A stretch of DNA of 64,000 nucleotides from positions 45,035,924 through 45,099,923 of the forward strand of contig OX393581.1 of NCBI GenBank assembly GCA_947652605.1, given 5' to 3'. The DNA comes from Elmis aenea. Its lineage: Eukaryota > Arthropoda > Insecta > Coleoptera > Elmidae. Each line of letters opens with the position of its first letter. The stretch's first letter is position 1. Positions 57,774-64,000 of the stretch are shown here, in pieces. The translations under genes were made by a program, and so were the position numbers. The notes beneath the pieces were generated by a model. The model made no database searches. It was not told where the DNA came from and saw nothing but the letters and a program-made list of their open reading frames with translations.

Positions 57774-59720
57774 TATACCCACTTTTAATTCTAAATTTTG
57801 TAAATTTGTAAATTTATGAAATTTAGCACGTTCAAAAATTTGTAACTGGTCATGAAACAGGTGGTTCGACAACTCAAATAAGCCTGCTTGATGGCGCATC
57901 ATGTTAGTCGTAACACAGCAGGGGGATACATTCACCTTGACGATTTCAAATGTACCCATAATAGTATTCCTCCACGTTCAAGCACTAAGAAATGCATCCG
58001 TAAAATATGTTATTTAGCCAATAAAATTACTGAAAACGTGTAAGTTAACATGAATATTCTAGCTCGTGCTAATAATCTTTGAATTTATTTTATTTCGGAG
58101 TTTTGTCGTCTCGTTTTTGGCACATTTAAGTGCATGTTACGGCAACACCTGTTCAGTAGACTAGACAAAGAGGTTTGTCTCGGTTGAGTGGGTTAAATGA
58201 GGCCCTAGTAGTAGCAACACGGTCTCGTTTGTCCCAAGCAACGATCCGAGACGCACGTCTTGTGCACCTCTCACTACTAGACCCTTTTGGTTGAGCTAAT
58301 GCTCCCGTCACGTTACGTGATGGGTTCACTGCCCTTTATTTTTTAATAAAGGACGCGAACACGGCTTTTGCTTTTAAATAAGTAAATTGTAATTTTGCGC
58401 TTTGTTTTTGTTTTTAATGTTGTGTTTAGAAAACGCTTCGTTACCGTCAACATAGCTGGGTGCGTTCATCCATCGTTTTCGCTAATTGATCATCGATTTG
58501 CTAGTTCTTCCGGTTGTAAAAGCTTGTTTTTGTGTTATTTGTTGGCGTTTCTTGCCCGCTGAGGATTGATGAGTAATGATTTATATGCGGGAAGTGACTT
58601 GCGACAATTTTTTTTTTGTATCGCAAGAGTTGCACCAAAAAAACGACAACACGTGCCCGAAGTTTAATAATTCCGGTTCACGGGTGGTGGTAACTGTTGA
58701 TATATAAAAATTACGTGACGTAGGATTTTTTCCCCGTGAAATGCATTTAATCCATAAGTGTAGTAAATGGGCGGTAGTATTTGTGCGGCGTGGTGCATCT
58801 TGCGCATGCACCGGGTGGTTATTGACTTTCCCGCTGCATTTATGTATGTTGTAGTACGCTGCATTTTACGTTGATACTCGACGATCTCTCCTCTCAGCCG
58901 CGCCCAGTCTCTCCTATTTCCTGACGTCACGTCTAGTGGACTCCCGCCAAAAGTGGCGCCTCGCAGGGAAACCTCTAAATCATTGGAAAATTTTATATTC
59001 GCGTTAAGTTGCGATATCCGCAGCGACTTCGAAGTTAATAGCTACTTGAACATTTATATATTCCCCGCGAAGATTTAGATTTCCGTAAAATTTGAATGAA
59101 ATAGCGATGGTGGATGGTATTACCCCGTCTTGACACACACAAACGATAACGACTGTCGTACGTTCACCTGATGAAGAAAGTTAAGTCACTTAAGTCGTAA
59201 TTAGTTAAGCTTATGACTAAGTTAATTGTTGCCGGTTGTTTATATGGCCACAAATTAACTGACACTGACGCATGGTCGTCGTTTCGTATGATTCAAGTCG
59301 GCGCTCAGATGTTTTTTACCGCTACTTCTCGACTATATCCCGATACATCTGCGGAACGAGTGGAGGCATCCCATGATGTACCTTTTTTGCCGCAATTCTT
59401 AATCTCGTCTTCGGCCCCTTTCAATATTGGCTCGATTCCCTCGCGTGTTCGACTGTGGATGCCCCATTATATCTTAACGTACACCTGCTACGTTGTATTG
59501 GGTCAGCGGTGGGGTATAATGACTCGGCTATTTTATTTAAATGCGGCATTTAAAGTCCCACAAATTACGGCCAGAGGCAGTAAGTGACTTGTGATGTATA
59601 TCTTCAAGTACGACTCGACGTTTTCTGGGTATTTTTTGTGTGAATTTGCTCAAAATGGAAAGTATTGGGTAGGGTTTAAGAACTGTTGCATTCGCTCGAA
59701 GGGAAAAAAATTAGGAACAT
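57774..59720. other. Intronic stretch; GC-richer between 58480 and 59600
   Basis: Contains a CRE-like TGACGTCA near 58922 and a 124-codon plus frame (59213-59587) without known likeness. Candidate regulatory or alternative first exon region; nothing proven. Confidence 0.3.
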
Positions 59721-59724
59721 ATTT

Positions 59725-60310
59725 TAACAATTTTGCTTGATGATTCTTCTTCTTAACGTGCCTATCCGTTACTGGATGTTGGCTTTTCACAACGCGATTT
59801 TAATTTTGTTAGCAGCATTACAGAATAATTCCGTGGTTGTTGTGTTGTACCAAGTTCTCAGATTCTTCAACTACGAAATCCTTCTTCGTCCCGGATCCTT
59901 CTTGCCATCTACCTTCTTTCTCCTGAAGTATCAGTTGCAACAGTCCGTACTTTTCTGGATGTCTCATTATGACCCAAGTGCTCCAGCTTTCTCCTTTTAA
60001 CAGCATTCACGTCTGCTTTTACTTTTAATCACCTCTTCGTTGGTGACATGGTCCTCCCAATGGATTCTAAGTATCTGTCTGTTAAGTCCATATCTCGAAC
60101 GCGTTTAGTTTTTTTGTTGTGGTCTCCGTTAATGTTCAAGATTCTACTCCGTTCATGAGCATCGGAAAAACAGCACTTCACCAATTAATCCTAAGCTTAA
60201 GTTGGAGACTCGGACTTTGGTTCTTTAAAACTGTATTTATTTTACGAAATGCTGCTCTGGCCTTTTTTATACGCTTGATGATAAATGATGGAAAGGAGGG
60301 GTTAAGTATC
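59725..60310 (-). pseudogene. RTE-type LINE 3' end, GPGRRR-type tail
   Basis: Minus strand pieces: KKARAAFRKINTVLKNQS, LTETTTKKLNAFEIW and then VIMRHPEKYGLLQLILQ followed by degraded glycine/arginine-rich sequence. The motif MR..EKY.LLQLILQGK and the following basic stretch are widespread at RTE-type C-termini in insects. Frameshifts are frequent. A fourth LINE family for this window. Confidence 0.7.
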
Positions 60311-61540
60311 ACCGGTAATTAGTAATAATCGTGACGTTTTGGTATGTGTATTGTCCCGCGTGTTATTGTGCTCGATATTATTTGGACGGAGGTGGCAGTC
60401 AATCAGATTTCCGACAAGTGTATTTAATGTATATGAATGGAGCACACGTAACTAATGGTGACTACGAACCGCCGCCCTATTACAGGTCGCTAACGGGTAT
60501 TGCCATCATAGACCCAGTTACCCCAAGTCTGAGCTTTCGTCGGAAGTAGGCAACCCCGTTGGCATCGATCGGTTGACGTCAGCGAACCGTCGGTTGCCGC
60601 AGCAACGATTCTTGCATTGATCTGCTCCTGTTGAGATGAGTCGACCTGTTCGTTAGTGCACCGTGCCGGTCGTCGTCGAAGATCCCTTTAGTCATTTGGT
60701 CCGATGGCCCGGTGTGAACTTTCCCGCCATGCCGAGAGCTTGACACAAGTTACACAATGTGGTGTAGTCGTGTAGGGCATGGTTGCTTCACGTGGTCTGA
60801 TGCACTCTTGGTATATCTGTCAAACAAGCAGCTTTTGACGCGTTTCCGGTTGTCCTTACTCAACTTCTGATCGTTAACAATCTCATTTTATTTAATTCAG
60901 ATGAAAAATCTGTACGTAAATTAAGCGATTTCATTGCTTTATTAACCCAGTAAAAATTACCATGTACTATTTAAAAAATCCTTCGCGTAACTTGGTAAGT
61001 CCGTTCAAGAAACTACGTAGTTTATTTTGCAGTCTGCCTAACAAGTTCCATTTTTTTTGTGTTCAAATCAAACTACGCACATTGTACAACGTGTCTGTGT
61101 GACGGTTTTTAAGTTTATGATCACAGAAGTAGAAATGCGTAGACTGAAAAAGTGAGTTAGCGCTACCATAAGGAAAGTTTGTCCTATGATTAAAAATTTT
61201 GGGAAGGAAATTGATTCTGTTATCACTCTTTTTTGTTTTTAAAATTGGAGATTGTGATTTGTAAAACCAAAAAAATACTAATCATAGTTGCGCGAAACTA
61301 CCACATGAGAAAACCTACCATTTATGTGTATTATCGTCAAACAAAAAATACACAAAACTAAAAATGGCTAATATTCGTCGATATCTTAATTTTACCAGAC
61401 AAAATACTGCCCTTGGTGAATAAATATACTTGCATTGATTTGACCTGCGATCTTGATTTTCTATCTGAAATCCCTAAAGGTATAGTTATAAAATGAATAT
61501 TCGAATAAGATTTTGTAGCATCAGAAAAAAATAATTATCA
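60311..61540. other. Intronic stretch with GC-richer block at 60440-60830
   Basis: A plus frame ends MNGAHVTNGDYEPPPYYRSL and continues to a stop at 60547. Its amino-acid make-up is unusual for chance, but I recognise no family and see no clear splice signal. The rest to 61540 is AT-rich. Confidence 0.25.
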
Positions 61541-61543
61541 GTA

Positions 61544-62085
61544 GTAATATAACAAGTGCATTGAAAATTATCGATAATTTTTGGTAAATGTGGCCGAATG
61601 CAGGTTGAGCTGAAAAAAACACGAGTGTACGAAGTGCACGAGTGATTTGTTTTTGATTCAACTCATAAGTGAAGATTTGTCAAAAATTATAGATTATTTG
61701 CAATGCACGAGTTATATTTTGTCAGAAAATTTCCTTCACCTAACCTACCTGTCAAATTAAATGTACGTTATGTCTAATTTTACAAGTACTGTCAAAGTGG
61801 TGCGCCAGGGGTGTGGTTTAATCTATATTAAAGTAACGCCACTAGTCGCCGAAATTCGTCAAAAAATTATCAAAACCGAAATATTTCATTCCCGCTCCAA
61901 ATTTATATTTTCGACCAACCACAAACTCAGATTTCTTAGAAACGACCAATAAACGCATGAAAATCTGTTAATTACGAGAAGGATATTATCAGTGTATGAT
62001 TATGTTTGTTGGTCGTTTCTAGGAAATCTGAGTTTGTTATTGGCCGAACACGCACATTTGACAGGAGGATCAACATCTGACAGAG
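61544..62085 (+). repeat. Interior fragment of the CAGTGTTTCTCAAAC hAT family
   Basis: Same sequence order as 51195-51765 (aacaagtgcattgaaaatta, gtgcgccaggggtgtggttt, aacgaccaataaacgcatga) but without hAT tips on either side. Confidence 0.65.
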
Positions 62086-63645
62086 GTGTCCCGATATTAA
62101 ACTCGAAATTGTTTTTTTGCTCAGTCGTTACGTGGTCATAAGCACTAGTTTGTATAATTATGCAAGTGTGAGTATTAGGTATTTTCTCCAACAGAAATAA
62201 ACGCGGATTCGTTGGGCAAGCAATGTGATATTGGATGTTAATTGTATAGTGAATTATCGATGGTTATTTATAGGCTCAATTTTTAAAAAGCGTTTTTTTT
62301 TATATATCAATTGAAAACAATTTTCATAAACAAAGTTTTCTTAGGTGGTTGCGTATCAGTTTTGATCGCTTTCCCTTAGAGGTCTCTAAATGCTGTAACT
62401 GCATACCCCATACCATATGCAAGTTTTTTTAAGATACGAAGTAAGTTAAATATATTACACAATGGTTTTAATCTATCCATAAACGGTAAATCTTAGTTGA
62501 TTTTATGATTTTACTTCTAGCGTAGCTGCGAATACAAAATGTGTTGCACACACATATGTTGCATTGCCCAAACTTTAAAAATAGTGAATTATTGTTGGCT
62601 TCGAGCGAAAATATCTGAGATTGTGCGACTGCTTGCAAGAAGTTAAAATTATACGCCCACGCTTTGTCAATACTAGACCAGTTATAATATGTTTCTTGCC
62701 AATAGCCTCTTCATAACTCTGGTAGACACTAGGTGTGGCCTGAAATTCCTCCATCTGTCATAAATTATAGGTTATTACCCTGCGGTAGATCGTGGACCTT
62801 TTTTTTATTTTAGTAATCTATAATCAGAAACGCGAGCATTGCCAGTTTATTTATTTACAGCTTCCACCTTCGACGTTGCTGCTCTCAAATCAACGTTGAA
62901 GTTAGAAGCAGTTGATTTTAAAAGGTCAAAGGTCTAGTGGGGGTGGTTTTCGCCCACATCTATTGTTTGAGACTCCCCGACTTGAACACACAAGCCGGGT
63001 AATTGAAAGAGGACGGCTTTGGGCCACTAGGATCGCTAGTTACCATTAGCACCGTATGTGACATAGGTAGTGCTGCTACCTGAATCTCATCTCACAGCCA
63101 ATTTTCCGCGCTGATTTTCGCTATTGTTCGAACTGTTGTCACGGATTGTGTTACACAAATTGATTGCTCATACTTACACTTGGCTGGAAGGTCGTTGCAA
63201 TGCATAAAGTTTACGATGTATGTTTACAGCCTATTGTTTCCACGTGCGGCTTGGATTTTTATTAGATTGATCGCAGCTCGCAGAATGCCAATATGCAGAC
63301 CCAGAGGTGTGTTCTTTTATCAGCATGGGATTAATTTCAAACAACCTGCAGATTGTAAAGCTACAAGGCAACGTACTTTTAAATTGAGTGAGATGAAAAT
63401 ATGCATACGTATCGATAAATAATAATAACGACTTAATTAGTTTAAAATAATTGGTAACTGCCCTTGGCAGAATATACAGAGTATTCTAGAACAACATACA
63501 ATACATACAGGTGGTTCGAATTTTAATAGAATACTATGATAAAATAAATATTAGTCAAAAATGCTTCCCTCTGTCTTTCATATTTTTACGAGGGAATATT
63601 TGTGGTCTTATTTACTCTCAAATATATTCTTCCTTTCATTTAGGG
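62086..63645. other. Intronic stretch without recognised feature
   Basis: No repeat ends or exons were recognised. Slightly GC-richer at 62930-63160. Confidence 0.3.
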
Positions 63646-63780
63646 CAGTGTCTCTCAAACTTTTTACCCTGAGGACCCCTTCCGCATTGAGAGATTGCAG
63701 AGGACCCCAATTAATTGTTTGTCAGACAATATTTTAGTTTCCTTAGCCGGGCTAACGAATTTGGATACATTTTGAATATT
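63646..63780. mobile_element. hAT end, CAGTGTCTCTCAAACTTTTT
   Basis: The tip and subterminal ctgaggacccc, then gcagaggacccc, match the ends of 54585-55323. No partner end is seen before the LINE fragment, so it is truncated or continues beyond it. Confidence 0.5.
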
Positions 63781-63784
63781 ATCA

Positions 63785-64000
63785 AAATACTATAAACATG
63801 ACTGAGCTAATGTTCGCAGACGACATAGTCTTAGTCACGGAAACAGAAAAGCATCTGCAAGATAATCTAGAAACTCTAAACCAGAAATTGAAAATTATCA
63901 GTATGAAAATAAATACAGAAAAAACTAAAATTATGATCGTTGCCAACAGAGAACAAAGGGCATAACATCAATTTAAATGGGCTTAGGTTGGAACATGTAG
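63785..64000 (+). pseudogene. RTE-type LINE reverse-transcriptase fragment with FADD box (runs off the window)
   Basis: The plus frame reads MTELMFADDIVLVTETEKHL, then QDNLETLNQKLKIISMKINT and EKTKIMIVANREQRA. A frameshift follows, then LNGLRLEHV at the window edge. FADD is the catalytic box of the RT palm. It is of the same family as the minus-strand copy at 21000-21715, extending further 5'. Confidence 0.8.

Larger units (their letters stand above)
36936..64000 (+). other. crp intron 2 (partial)
   Basis: It begins with the donor gtaagc after the bHLH exon. The exon for helix 2 and the leucine zipper was looked for downstream and not seen, so the intron appears to run past the window end. 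It contains transposons plus several GC-richer single-copy stretches. Confidence 0.55.

Noticed and set aside
59213..59587. 124-codon plus-strand frame
   Set aside because: No recognisable domain and no splice signals that join it to crp; kept only as part of a GC-richer block.
59811..59830. agcagcattacag as the start of the next crp exon (AAILQQT-like)
   Set aside because: The sequence lies within the minus-strand LINE tail and the reading diverges at once from the TFAP4 helix 2.
1..64000. CRISPR arrays, bacterial operons, rRNA, riboswitches, complete viral genomes
   Set aside because: Scanned for and not seen; splicing, repeats and base composition are those of an insect nuclear genome.

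Overview
The window looks like nuclear DNA of an insect, possibly a beetle (the order is a guess). It is AT-rich, has spliced genes with GT/AG borders, and is packed with transposons of insect type: mariner/Tc1, hAT, PIF/Harbinger-like MITEs, RTE-type LINE tails, a Helitron and a tRNA-derived SINE. I see no bacterial operons, rRNA genes or CRISPR arrays.

Host genes. Positions 287-3026 (+) hold the last three exons of a gene ending in a SAM domain, most like the Polycomb-group protein Sfmbt; the gene starts upstream of the window. About 1 kb further on, a GC-richer segment (3530-3960) looks like the promoter of a second + strand gene. That gene is the TFAP4/cropped (crp) bHLH-zip factor. Its basic-helix-loop part lies unmistakably in the exon at 36767-36935. 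I propose a first coding exon at 4007-4089, which has a consensus donor and the matching splice phase. If so, intron 1 is 32.7 kb. The remaining 27 kb (36936-64000) would be part of intron 2, with the leucine-zipper exons beyond the window.

Mobilome. Both introns are full of nested insertions, many of which can be resolved to the base by target-site duplications. (i) TA-flanked long-inverted-repeat elements with CAGGGTG-type tips: 1155-2080, 5691-7081, 6111-6675, 15087-16063, 17531-18280, 28987-29881, 30622-32319, 41315-41953, 43106-43776, 47753-48392 and 56375-57773. One of them (17531-18280) keeps the last 57 codons of a Tc1/mariner-like transposase. (ii) Elements flanked by TAA: 13355-13589, 17240-18387, 26519-26658, 35806-36362 and 51907-52477. 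(iii) hAT elements: 22546-23907, 25568-25995, 30921-31654, 35267-35767 and 54585-55323. (iv) A dead mariner (34391-36665) holding two MITEs. (v) Two nearly identical SINEs, 23272-23472 (+) and 52560-52761 (-). (vi) A Helitron end-pair at 57022-57345. (vii) RTE-type LINE fragments near 21.0-21.7, 25.0-26.5, 32.7-33.2, 38.4-39.0, 43.8-44.5, 59.7-60.3 and 63.8-64.0 kb. (viii) A decayed MULE near 48.65-49.6 kb.

Several insertions have an empty version of the same site elsewhere in the window, so their boundaries and duplications can be confirmed internally. Most reading frames longer than 60 codons outside these features are chance frames or shadows of transposon sequence.
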